Assembly: GCF_001541225.1 (NCBI RefSeq)
Contig: NZ_LMTS01000004.1
Span: 148,136-212,135 of the forward strand
Direction of reading: 5' to 3'
From: Variovorax sp. WDL1
GTDB taxonomy: Bacteria; Pseudomonadota; Gammaproteobacteria; Burkholderiales; Burkholderiaceae_C
Length of the DNA stretch: 64,000 nucleotides
The position numbers were made by a program, and so were the translations under genes. Position 1 is the first letter of the stretch. The number at the start of each line of letters is the position of its first letter. Shown piece after piece: positions 35,455 to 43,962 of the stretch. The notes beneath the pieces are model-generated. The model was given only the letters and a program-made list of their open reading frames with translations. It did not search any database and was not told the DNA's origin.

Positions 35455-38400
35455 ATGGTGTGGGACAAGGGAACTGAAGTTCGGCGCGCTGACAATCCAG
35501 GCAAACTGGGGGCGACAACAGGCCAAGTTAGACAACGCGGCGGCGTCAACTACTACAGTGTTCGTTGGCGCGACGGCTTGAGCGACTATGTTGCCGAAGA
35601 TCAGCTTGAGCTGACCGCTGCCGTTGGAGGCGATGATCCCTACACGCTCATCGAAAATGGGCGCCTTGGTCGTTCCGAGGATCTGCGCCGCAGTCTGACC
35701 CATGTGCACTTGTCGGGCCGGCTGGCGAACCTCGTGTACTCGATGGGCGTCACGAACACCGAGTTCTTCGCCCACCAGTACAAGCCGCTGCTCACGCTGA
35801 TGGAGTCGCCGGCCAACGGCCTATTGATCGCCGACGAGGTTGGTTTGGGCAAGACGATCGAGGCGGGAATCATCTGGACCGAACTGCGCGCACGCGAAGA
35901 CATGCGCCGTCTGCTGATCGTATGCCCGGCGATGTTGCGGGAAAAATGGCGCGACGAGCTGAAGTTCCGCTTCGGAATCGATTCAAGCATCGTGAATGCC
36001 GCCCAGCTGTTTGACGAACTGAAGAACAGCAGTAGCTTCGGCCCGGCCAAGGCATGGATTTCCAGCTACCAAGCCCTGCGGCCACCCCGCTCGTGGAAGC
36101 CGGGCGGCGAAGCGACGGGAAAGAGGCTAACGGCCCGGACGCAGTTGGCCAATCTGTTGGACGAGAACGGCACCGAGGACCCGCTTGTCGATCTGGTGGT
36201 GTTCGACGAGGCTCACTACATGCGCAACCCGGAGAGCGCTGCGCATACGCTGGGCGAGATGCTGCGCGAGGTATCGCATCAGCGGGTGCTGTTGTCGGCC
36301 ACGCCAATCAACCTGGCCAGCGACGACCTGTTCTACCTGCTGCGCCTGTGCGACCCCGACCACTTTCAGTACCCGTCGAGCTTCCAGGAGATGCTGGACG
36401 CCAACCGTCCATTGGTGCTGGCGCGCGACGCTGCCCTTCGGCGCGATTCGACGGTGGACGAGGTCCTAATCCACGTGAAGGCGGCTGCCGCCAGCGAACT
36501 GCTACAGAACTCGCGGCAGCTCGCGGCTATCGTTCAGGAGCCGCCGACCGAGGAGAAGCTGAAGTCTGCTGAATACCGGGCCGAACTGGCTTCTAGCCTG
36601 GAACGCGTCAACCTGCTGGGACACGTGGTCACCCGAACACGCAAGCGCGACGTGCAGGTGGAGCGACCGCAACGCGAAGTCAGGGCCGAGAAGGTGCCGA
36701 TGACCGAGGCGGAGCAGCGCTTCTACACGTACGTCACCGAGGTCACTCGTGACTACGCGTGGCGACGCGGCATTTCCGACGGGTTTCTGCTGGCCACTCC
36801 GCAGCGCCAGGTGTGCAGCTGCCCGGCGGCCTTCGCCCGCGCCTGGTTGAGCGGCGACCCCACGCTGGCAGAGGACCTAGCCGAGATCGCGGCCGACGAC
36901 AGCGAGGAGATCGACGATGACGCTGAGTTCGAGGACATCAGCGCCACGCTCAAGGAGTTCCTGATCGCGAATCGGCCGCGAGACCTAGATGCGGCGGAAC
37001 TGGAGCGCTCTGATTCCAAGCTGGCGCGTCTGATTCAGGTGCTGTCCGACTATTTCGCCGATAACCCCCAAGAGAAGGTCATTCTTTTCACCTCGTTCCG
37101 TCCTACTGCCCGCTACTTGACGGATCGGCTCACCAACTCGGGGATGAAATCGATGCTGCTTTGGGGTGGCATGGCGGAGTCCAAGCAAGACCTGATCAAC
37201 GAGTTCCGCGAGCGCCCAGACCTGCGTGTGCTCATTTCGACCGAGGTCGCTGCGGAAGGCGTCGACTTGCAGTTCTGCCGCCTGCTCATCAACTACGACC
37301 TGCCCTGGAACCCGATGCGCGTTGAACAGCGCATCGGCCGTATCGACCGCTTGGGCCAGAAGGCCAAGGTCATCTACATCTGGAACCTGTTCTACCAGGA
37401 GACGATCGACGAGCGCATCCTGGGTCGCTTGCTCTCGAGGTTGAAGATCTTCGAGCAGACCCTGGGCGAGCCTGAGCCTGTAATCGGCGAGACGATCCAG
37501 AAGCTGGAGGCCAAGCTGCTGACCTCGAAGCTTACGCCCGAGGAAGAGGATGCGGAAATCGAGCGTGCCCGCCTGGCATTGGAGAACGTTCGCCTGCGCC
37601 AGGAAGAGCTGGAGAAGAACGCTGCACAGATGATCGCGCACGGCGGATTGATCCTGGACCGCATTTCGGCGGCGAACGAGCTTTCTCGCCGCGTGACCGA
37701 GTCGGACTTGGTCATCTATGTTCGTGACTTCTTGGCGCGCCACGCTTCAGGACACCAGTTCTCCCTGCTGGAAGAGCCAAATCTGTTTGCAATCCAGCTC
37801 CCAGTGAACATCGCAGCGGAACTGGACGATTTCTGCCGCCGCACGGGCCAGATCGGGCAAACCATGCTCGGGGCGGGGCTCGCTCGAAACTGCCGCTTCC
37901 TGAACAGCGTGACGACGGCGAGAAACAAGAACTGGGAGCCGATTCACCAGTTTCATCCTTTGATCCGGTTCATCGGTGACAAGCTGACCCGCCTGGAGGA
38001 AGGCTTCTACCCCGTGGTGGCAGTGAAGCTGTCAGGGGAAGCCGTGGCCGGGACACCCAGCGGCGACTACATGTTTGCGATCCGCCGCTGGACCTTCAAG
38101 GGCGTCAAGGAAGAGGAGTGGCTGCAGGCGGCGGTCTGCGAAATCGCGACCGGTGCCGTTCTGGACGATGCCACTGGCGAAGCGCTGGTGAACCATGCGC
38201 GGTTGCAAGGGGCAGACTGGCTGGAAGCCGCCAACGTGATCGACCGGCAACTGCTCGGGCAGCGACTCGACGACCTGGAACTGCACCTGGCGGGCGCATA
38301 CGAGCGGGCGACCAAGCGCAAGCAGGACGAGAATGCGGACCGACTGATGTTCCAGCTTCGCGGCATCGACCAGCACGTTCAGGATCGCTTGCGTGTCCTG

Positions 38401-38580
38401 CAAGACATCCGAGGCCGTCACGAACTGGCCGGTAGAGGCTCGCTCGTGAAAGCCACTCAGGGACGCATCGACAAACTGCGCGCTCGCATGGACCTGAAGC
38501 GCGAGCAGGTGTTGCAGCGCGAGCGCGTGGTTCCCGACCACGCGCTTGTGTGCGCGGGCGTGCTGCGAGTGGAGGCCTGA
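35455..38580 (+). CDS. SNF2-family DEAD/DEAH helicase (DrmD/BrxHII/DpdE-like)
   Basis: A 1041-residue superfamily 2 ATPase. Residues 1-53 form a small SH3/Tudor-like lead (VNYYSVRWRDGLSDYVAEDQ). The helicase core has motif I DEVGLGKTIE (127-136), motif II DEAH (251-254), LLSATPI, and motif VI RIGRIDRLGQ (about 625-634), followed by a long C-terminal region with coiled-coil character. This layout is shared by helicases of DISARM (DrmD) and some BREX types (BrxHII). No other DISARM gene is present. The Hsp70-like gene follows after 3 bases, so the two act together. The pair converges on the BREX/ABC-3C operon. Confidence 0.9.
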   Translation: MVWDKGTEVRRADNPGKLGATTGQVRQRGGVNYYSVRWRDGLSDYVAEDQLELTAAVGGDDPYTLIENGRLGRSEDLRRSLTHVHLSGRLANLVYSMGVTNTEFFAHQYKPLLTLMESPANGLLIADEVGLGKTIEAGIIWTELRAREDMRRLLIVCPAMLREKWRDELKFRFGIDSSIVNAAQLFDELKNSSSFGPAKAWISSYQALRPPRSWKPGGEATGKRLTARTQLANLLDENGTEDPLVDLVVFDEAHYMRNPESAAHTLGEMLREVSHQRVLLSATPINLASDDLFYLLRLCDPDHFQYPSSFQEMLDANRPLVLARDAALRRDSTVDEVLIHVKAAAASELLQNSRQLAAIVQEPPTEEKLKSAEYRAELASSLERVNLLGHVVTRTRKRDVQVERPQREVRAEKVPMTEAEQRFYTYVTEVTRDYAWRRGISDGFLLATPQRQVCSCPAAFARAWLSGDPTLAEDLAEIAADDSEEIDDDAEFEDISATLKEFLIANRPRDLDAAELERSDSKLARLIQVLSDYFADNPQEKVILFTSFRPTARYLTDRLTNSGMKSMLLWGGMAESKQDLINEFRERPDLRVLISTEVAAEGVDLQFCRLLINYDLPWNPMRVEQRIGRIDRLGQKAKVIYIWNLFYQETIDERILGRLLSRLKIFEQTLGEPEPVIGETIQKLEAKLLTSKLTPEEEDAEIERARLALENVRLRQEELEKNAAQMIAHGGLILDRISAANELSRRVTESDLVIYVRDFLARHASGHQFSLLEEPNLFAIQLPVNIAAELDDFCRRTGQIGQTMLGAGLARNCRFLNSVTTARNKNWEPIHQFHPLIRFIGDKLTRLEEGFYPVVAVKLSGEAVAGTPSGDYMFAIRRWTFKGVKEEEWLQAAVCEIATGAVLDDATGEALVNHARLQGADWLEAANVIDRQLLGQRLDDLELHLAGAYERATKRKQDENADRLMFQLRGIDQHVQDRLRVLQDIRGRHELAGRGSLVKATQGRIDKLRARMDLKREQVLQRERVVPDHALVCAGVLRVEA

Positions 38581-38583
38581 CCG

Positions 38584-40248
38584 ATGGCCGACCTCCGCTC
38601 CGAACTCAAGCGTCTGCGGGACCAGATTAAGACCAACACCAGGGAATCGACGACGCCCCCAAACAAGCAACCTACGCCCAGGGCGATGCAGGTAGTACTA
38701 GTTACGCCGTTGCGCAGGGCCGCACAGCCGCCGCGGCGAGTTGAACCGCCAGCGCAGCCGCCAGTTCAAGCACGACGCCCGCAGCCCCACACTCAAGCTA
38801 CCCGGCCTCCGGCCCAGCAGAACAGGCACGCATCACCCGTCGCGCCACCGCGGCCACCGCAGCCCGCGTCGGTGCCGACCATCTACCGACCGCTGCCGCA
38901 GAAGGCGCTGACCCGGCGCGACCGCTTTCTTCGGCCCGAAGCCTGGGTTGCCGCCGGTGGCAAGACGCAGTACATGGACTCGGGCCACCATGGCGCCGTG
39001 GACATCTACATCGGGCTCGACTTTGGAACCTCGTTCACCAAGGCAGCCGTAGGCTTCAAGGACAAGATCTATCCGGTCAGTTGGAGCGGGATGTCGAAGA
39101 CCTCGCCCGACTATCTGCTGCCCAGCGAGTTCACCGAGTTCGAGGACGGCTCGCTCTTCGTGGGGCAACACCCAGATGCCGACGTGTCACGGGTTCGCGG
39201 CGACCTGAAGCTGCCGTTCCTGAACCCCGCTGTATCGACGAGTTCGATCACGACGGCTGCGACCTTCATCGCCTTGGTGCTTCGCTACATCCGCGCCTGG
39301 GTGTATCAGTACCACGGTGCCACGCTGGGTGCATCCCACTTGCGCTGGCAGCTGAACATCGGCGCCCCGAGCAATGGCCCTGACGATGCGCGACTCGTCC
39401 AGGCCTACTGGAGGTTGGCGGCGATGGCGTGGCGGCGCAGCATCGAATGCAATGTGACGCGGCTGGCGCTCGACGACGGAACGCCGCGGCGCGAGGGCGA
39501 ACAGTTGCAAGACTTGGTGGACCTGCAGGTGCACGCCGAGTTCGTAGCGCAGATGGCGGGCTACATGCAATCGCCGCAGCGCCAGCGCGGGCTACACGCG
39601 CTGGTCGACGTGGGCGGTGGTTCCCTGGACGTCGTGACCTTCATCGTCCACCGTGTCGAAGAGGAAGACACCTTCCCGTTCCTCGTGCCGCAAGTCCATC
39701 CGCTCGGGACACACGGCATCCTGCAAAACCGCCTGGTTGGCGGCAAATTGGCGAATGGCACGGGTGTCATCGACGGCCTGGCACCGGTACCCTCTGTCGG
39801 AGACTTCGCCAAGGCGACGGGTCTCAGCGAGGCGCACGTCTCGGCGCGAGATACGCTGTACGAAGAGAAATTTCGGGCCGTGATCAGGAGCGTGTTCGAC
39901 ACGACGAAGGCCAGGCGATACCGGCTGTCGGACGCATGGCAGACCGGGGTGCGCACCTTCTTCACGGGTGGCGGTTCGGGCACGCAGCTGTGCCACGATG
40001 CACTTCACACAGCCAGCGTACCTTCGGCGAAGGGCCTGCATATGATGCCACTGCCCGCGCATAGGAACTTGGATGGGTTCGAGGGCGCCCCGGAGGACTA
40101 TCAGCGCATCTCGGTCGCATGCGGATTGGCCCAAGATGCGTTCACGCTGGGGCGCATCGTGCCGGCCAAAGAGGTGGATGACGATGTGGCGCCCACGTGG
40201 ACCACTGCGACGGCTCGACCGGATCGAGACGATCTCTATCCCAAGTAG
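38584..40248 (+). CDS. Hsp70/actin-fold ATPase
   Basis: A 554-residue Hsp70-like protein. After a short helical start, residues about 22-105 are rich in proline, glutamine and arginine and likely disordered. The actin-fold motifs follow: phosphate 1 IYIGLDFGTSFTKAAV (from 141), phosphate 2 LVDVGGGSLDVV (about 341), and the adenosine motif FFTGGGSGTQL (about 459). A canonical Hsp70 peptide-binding domain is absent because the protein ends about 95 residues after the adenosine motif. It is tightly coupled to the SNF2 helicase gene. A remodelling or regulatory role toward the helicase is inference. Confidence 0.85.
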   Translation: MADLRSELKRLRDQIKTNTRESTTPPNKQPTPRAMQVVLVTPLRRAAQPPRRVEPPAQPPVQARRPQPHTQATRPPAQQNRHASPVAPPRPPQPASVPTIYRPLPQKALTRRDRFLRPEAWVAAGGKTQYMDSGHHGAVDIYIGLDFGTSFTKAAVGFKDKIYPVSWSGMSKTSPDYLLPSEFTEFEDGSLFVGQHPDADVSRVRGDLKLPFLNPAVSTSSITTAATFIALVLRYIRAWVYQYHGATLGASHLRWQLNIGAPSNGPDDARLVQAYWRLAAMAWRRSIECNVTRLALDDGTPRREGEQLQDLVDLQVHAEFVAQMAGYMQSPQRQRGLHALVDVGGGSLDVVTFIVHRVEEEDTFPFLVPQVHPLGTHGILQNRLVGGKLANGTGVIDGLAPVPSVGDFAKATGLSEAHVSARDTLYEEKFRAVIRSVFDTTKARRYRLSDAWQTGVRTFFTGGGSGTQLCHDALHTASVPSAKGLHMMPLPAHRNLDGFEGAPEDYQRISVACGLAQDAFTLGRIVPAKEVDDDVAPTWTTATARPDRDDLYPK

Positions 40249-40268
40249 GGCCGGGCAAACCGGCGAAA

Positions 40269-42212
40269 CTAGGCTGTGGGCCAGTCCTCCGGCACTAGCT
40301 TGACTCCGTCTCGCCAGCGCTCGCGGAGCGCTTGCTGAAATCGAGCGTCATCGGTGAAGTCGGGGTGGTCCGTGACAATGACCTGGAGCTTGCCACCCAG
40401 CCGCTCAACCACATCGAAGATCAGCCCGTACAGACGCTTCACAGCCCTGCGATCTGAGTCGATTTTGTCCTGCGGGGCGCCACCGCGCGGCACGGCATCT
40501 GGCGAGAAGTGAGCCTGAGACGGTTGGTCCAGCAGCAGGAACGACGGAACCGGCCGTCCGCGCTCTGCAAACCACGTGTGAAGCGCCAGGTGCGCGACGA
40601 TGTGGTACCCGACGTGGTTCTCACCACTGCCGATCTCGGGCATAGGCACAGGTCGGGCAGGCGTATCGGCAACCACCGTCAATGCCCTGGGGTCCAGCCG
40701 CAGAGGGCTGTCGGAATACTCCAGCTCGATCTTCTTGGCGTACTCGGAGAGGTGCCGGTTGACGTTCGAGAGGCAGGACTCCAACCGCTGCTGAATAGCA
40801 TCAGCGCTCACCGCTGTCTCGAGTTCGCTCTCGCGCCTCTTGAGCCCGCGAAGTTGATCTTGCTGTTCGCCGAGGTCGGCAACCTGCGGAAGGTTCTCGA
40901 CGTAGAGGCTGATGCGTCCGAGCACCATCGCTCGGCGGGCTTCGGTGTCCGCAGCCAGCTGCAGGCGCTGATTGGACCGCTTGAGTGCAGTGAGCATCAC
41001 GCGGTTCTCTTCGAGCTGGCGGCGCACTTCAGCAAGCTTGGTCTCCACTTCCTGAATGGCAATCTGAATCCGCGGCGTGGCGGAGTCCATCGCACCTGCA
41101 CGTTCGCCGATGTATTCCTGTGCTGAACGCAAGTCGCTGATGGATGGCACTCCGGCCTGTTCCGGAAGCAGTTGAAGGCATAGGGGGCATGCGTGCTGTG
41201 GCGCGTCGTGCTCGAACACGGAAACCGCACCAAGGCGCGCATGATGCTCATGCGCCTCGGTGGAGAAGCCCTTCGAATTGCCCTCGAAGGTGCGCGCTCG
41301 ATCTACGGTTGATTGAAATGTGCGCTGCTGGTTGAGCAGCTCGGAGCGCAGTTTGATCAGGCGCGAGAACTCAGCATCTTCAGTCGTGCCCGCCACCACC
41401 GGCGGAACGGGCGAGCTCTGGATGACTCGCAGCGCCTCGATCTTGTCCTGCCACGTGGCCGTGTCGTCGATAGTGGTCAGCCCTGCAGCCCTGGCCTCCG
41501 CCAACAAGGTATCCGCCCGGCTGACGCCCTCACCTCGAATGGCGGCTGCCTCTGCCAGCCGTCGTTCGATCTGGCGAATCTGCGTTCGAACTCGCTTCAG
41601 CTCTTGCTGGTTGACAACGTAGTCGTCGGACACGGCGCCCAGGAAGTAAGGCAACGTGTCCTTGATTGCCTGCGCCACGTCTCGATCGGTCGAGCCGTGC
41701 AAGAGGTGTCGGCGCTGCGCGATCTCGTTCTGGGACTGGAGGCAATACGTGCGCGCGTGCCGGATCGTGGCTGCCAGCGGCGGGCGGGTTTGACCGACCG
41801 GCGGCTCATGCATGTAGTCAGACAGCCCAACCCAGGAGGCAAGGAGAGACTTGAGCCCATCGGTGTTGGTTGTCTGGCGCAGCTCACTCGCCGCGGGAAC
41901 GCCAACTTCAGTGTCGGTCTTGACGAACACGGCCTCGTTCGACTTCCGTTCGCCCAAAGGCAACTGCCGAGCTACGAATGCCTGTCCGCGCGGCGTTTGC
42001 AAGAGCAGGCCGAACCACGAGACATTGCGCCGAACCTTGCCCTCTGGAACGTCGCACTCCGAGGAGCCGAAGCAGTAGTCGATGATGCCCACGATGGCCG
42101 ACTTGCCTGTTCTGGAGTCCCCCGAAATGATGTTCACGCGCCCAGGCTCGAAATCGACCTCGCGCTGCCTGCCGTCGTGGCTGTAGATGATGATCTTGCG
42201 TATCTGAATCAC
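40269..42212 (-). CDS. ABC-3C system ATPase, DUF3732 type
   Basis: A 647-residue SMC/Rad50-like ABC ATPase. Walker A is GDSRTGKSA (31-39), the ABC signature region GSGENHVGYH (528-537), and Walker B FLLLDQPSQ (558-566). Between the halves are long coiled-coil arms that meet at C342-P-L-C345, a zinc-hook-like CxxC. The GTG at 42212 is chosen since it overlaps the previous stop as GTGA; a longer frame to 42269 exists. DUF3732 proteins are the motor of three-component ABC conflict systems. It is the last gene of the leftward operon and ends 20 bp from the convergent Hsp70 gene. Confidence 0.88.
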   Translation of the reverse strand: MIQIRKIIIYSHDGRQREVDFEPGRVNIISGDSRTGKSAIVGIIDYCFGSSECDVPEGKVRRNVSWFGLLLQTPRGQAFVARQLPLGERKSNEAVFVKTDTEVGVPAASELRQTTNTDGLKSLLASWVGLSDYMHEPPVGQTRPPLAATIRHARTYCLQSQNEIAQRRHLLHGSTDRDVAQAIKDTLPYFLGAVSDDYVVNQQELKRVRTQIRQIERRLAEAAAIRGEGVSRADTLLAEARAAGLTTIDDTATWQDKIEALRVIQSSPVPPVVAGTTEDAEFSRLIKLRSELLNQQRTFQSTVDRARTFEGNSKGFSTEAHEHHARLGAVSVFEHDAPQHACPLCLQLLPEQAGVPSISDLRSAQEYIGERAGAMDSATPRIQIAIQEVETKLAEVRRQLEENRVMLTALKRSNQRLQLAADTEARRAMVLGRISLYVENLPQVADLGEQQDQLRGLKRRESELETAVSADAIQQRLESCLSNVNRHLSEYAKKIELEYSDSPLRLDPRALTVVADTPARPVPMPEIGSGENHVGYHIVAHLALHTWFAERGRPVPSFLLLDQPSQAHFSPDAVPRGGAPQDKIDSDRRAVKRLYGLIFDVVERLGGKLQVIVTDHPDFTDDARFQQALRERWRDGVKLVPEDWPTA

Positions 42213-42718
42213 GCCTGCACCCCCAGAAGCGCCAGAACTGTTGAAGGCGCGCCAGCTTTCCAAAGCCACCTGCCGACGAAGTTCGCTGCGCGAAAGCAGT
42301 CTCGGACTTCAGCACTCGATGTCCTCAAGTAGGCCGCGAGCCCAGCTGGCGCGTCGAGCGAGATGACCCGGCGCCCATCAACTCGGAGCACCCCGTGCTG
42401 GGCGCCGAAGATGAGAGCCTCGCGTACATACGGGCGCAATACGACGACACCCTTGGCGATAGCCGACCGTTCGAGCGGATGGTCCTGAACCCATGTGGCG
42501 AGCGAGGTGCGGACTGTGTTCGGCAGCTGTGTGCGGGTCTGCCCGCGCAGTACGAAGCTGGATCCGACGAAGGCCAGGGCCAGCGCCAAGCTGTCCTCGG
42601 TGCCGCCTTCGGTAGCCTCCTTCTGGTAGCCCTGGGCCAGGTGCAATAGCACGAGGGCACAGAACGCCGGGTTGAGGAGGTTTCTCTGCTCAATGGTCCG
42701 CGTCTGCCACACCGTCAT
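42209..42718 (-). CDS. ABC-3C system middle component
   Basis: A 169-residue small protein (start MTVWQTRTIEQRNLLNPAFC) with helical content and no enzymatic motif, of the type annotated as the three-component ABC system middle component. It is linked by 4-base overlaps to the CTD/nuclease gene upstream (ATGA) and the ATPase gene downstream (GTGA). Such spacing implies a stoichiometric complex. Identification rests mostly on context and the characteristic N-terminus. Confidence 0.78.
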   Translation of the reverse strand: MTVWQTRTIEQRNLLNPAFCALVLLHLAQGYQKEATEGGTEDSLALALAFVGSSFVLRGQTRTQLPNTVRTSLATWVQDHPLERSAIAKGVVVLRPYVREALIFGAQHGVLRVDGRRVISLDAPAGLAAYLRTSSAEVRDCFRAANFVGRWLWKAGAPSTVLALLGVQA

Positions 42719-43926
42719 GCGGCACCACCGTTGCCTGGGGTGCCCAAAATCACCTGTAGCCTGGCTTCGAAGTCGGGATGCCAGCCGACGCGCAGCTCGT
42801 CGGCCAACATGTGCAAGGAACCGCGGCAGACCCATGGCACGGTGACGCCGGTGCGAATGGAGAACACAACATCCTCAGCCCACTTGAGGATGGCTCTACC
42901 CGCAGTCTGCATCGCATCCTCCGCGGGAGCCGCGCCGAGTTCGTCGCGAACCTGCTCGCGTTGCAACTGCCACTCCTCGCACAGTCGGCGGTCGTACTTC
43001 TCCAGGTCAGCGTCGAAGAGCAGATCGTCACGGGTCCACTCGGACCGCTGGCGAAATGCGCGCAGGTAGCTCGTGATGGCATTCAGGATGCGTTGCTTGC
43101 TATTGGTGACGAGTTCGACCTGCTTGTAGAAAGGGCGATCGGCGAACTCGGGCAGTTGTTCGAGCGCGACCAAGAGGGCGTCGATCTCCTCGGAAATCGG
43201 CAGCGAGTCGGGCTTCAAGGACTCCTGGATGTCCGAGAGTTGGGCGTCGATCTCGGCTCTCGAGATGCCGCTGCCGCCGTGAACCAGCTCGTGGACGACG
43301 CGCCCGAACCACCAGCCCTCAACCAACTTGATGGCCTGATCCTGGTGGTGCAGCGAGACGTGGTACAGCTCGGACTGTAGTTGGGCTTGGATTGCGTCGG
43401 CATCGGGCTGGGCCGGCACGACGTAAATGCGGGCGAGAAGCTGCTCGCGTGTCGCATCGTCGAGCGCGAGGAACGCAGCGAAGGCGTCCTTCAGGTTCGC
43501 GTTCGACGACGTGCTTGCCGCATGCTTCAGTCTCTTTGTGGCCTCCGGCACATCACGACCGGAGGCTCCGATGCCCAGGGCTGCGCACGCAGTACCGGGC
43601 GTAGCGGCAGCCGTGGAGATGAGGAAGCGAGTCGCTGTCGCCGGAACTTCGCCGGATCCTAGCCCGACCGTCCAGACGCGTAGCGTCTTCCAAAGCTCAG
43701 GGCTGAGGTCGGTCAGCGTCGCGGCAGCATTGAGCGAGTGCTTGGTCTGGAGTACCATGATGGCTTCGCCTGCCGCCTCGAAGCTCACATCGTCGAGCAA
43801 CTCGAGGTTGACGATGAAGTCGCCCACGCGGCTCTGCCGAAGCGCCCATACCAGGGCAAGTCGCACCTGGTAGAGGTACCCGGCCATAGGACCGGCGGCA
43901 CCGAACGATTCAACACTGCCTTGCAT
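42715..43926 (-). CDS. ABC-3C effector: Cap4-like nuclease domain plus CTD
   Basis: A 403-residue protein. Residues 15-105 look like a Cap4-type restriction-endonuclease-fold domain: G16-YLYQ motif, acidic residues E42 and D45/D46, and the Q60-T-K62 strand. This is an (E/D)...QxK variant of the PD-(D/E)xK site. The remainder is helical (the ABC-3C C-terminal domain region, about 180-400). In this class the ABC ATPase is thought to gate the effector. It starts 36 bp after brxL, so the module is read from the BREX operon or a weak local promoter. Confidence 0.78.
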   Translation of the reverse strand: MQGSVESFGAAGPMAGYLYQVRLALVWALRQSRVGDFIVNLELLDDVSFEAAGEAIMVLQTKHSLNAAATLTDLSPELWKTLRVWTVGLGSGEVPATATRFLISTAAATPGTACAALGIGASGRDVPEATKRLKHAASTSSNANLKDAFAAFLALDDATREQLLARIYVVPAQPDADAIQAQLQSELYHVSLHHQDQAIKLVEGWWFGRVVHELVHGGSGISRAEIDAQLSDIQESLKPDSLPISEEIDALLVALEQLPEFADRPFYKQVELVTNSKQRILNAITSYLRAFRQRSEWTRDDLLFDADLEKYDRRLCEEWQLQREQVRDELGAAPAEDAMQTAGRAILKWAEDVVFSIRTGVTVPWVCRGSLHMLADELRVGWHPDFEARLQVILGTPGNGGAA

Positions 43927-43962
43927 CGCTCCCCCTGCGTCTCGGTTGACACACGATCGTCG

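Noticed and set aside
34730-35518. Minus-strand frame of 262 codons across the island boundary
   Set aside because: It runs through a strong terminator and both flanking genes, with no recognisable domain or ribosome site.
35455-38580. Calling the helicase part of a DISARM system
   Set aside because: No drmA, drmB, drmC or DISARM methylase is present; the similarity is to the helicase alone.
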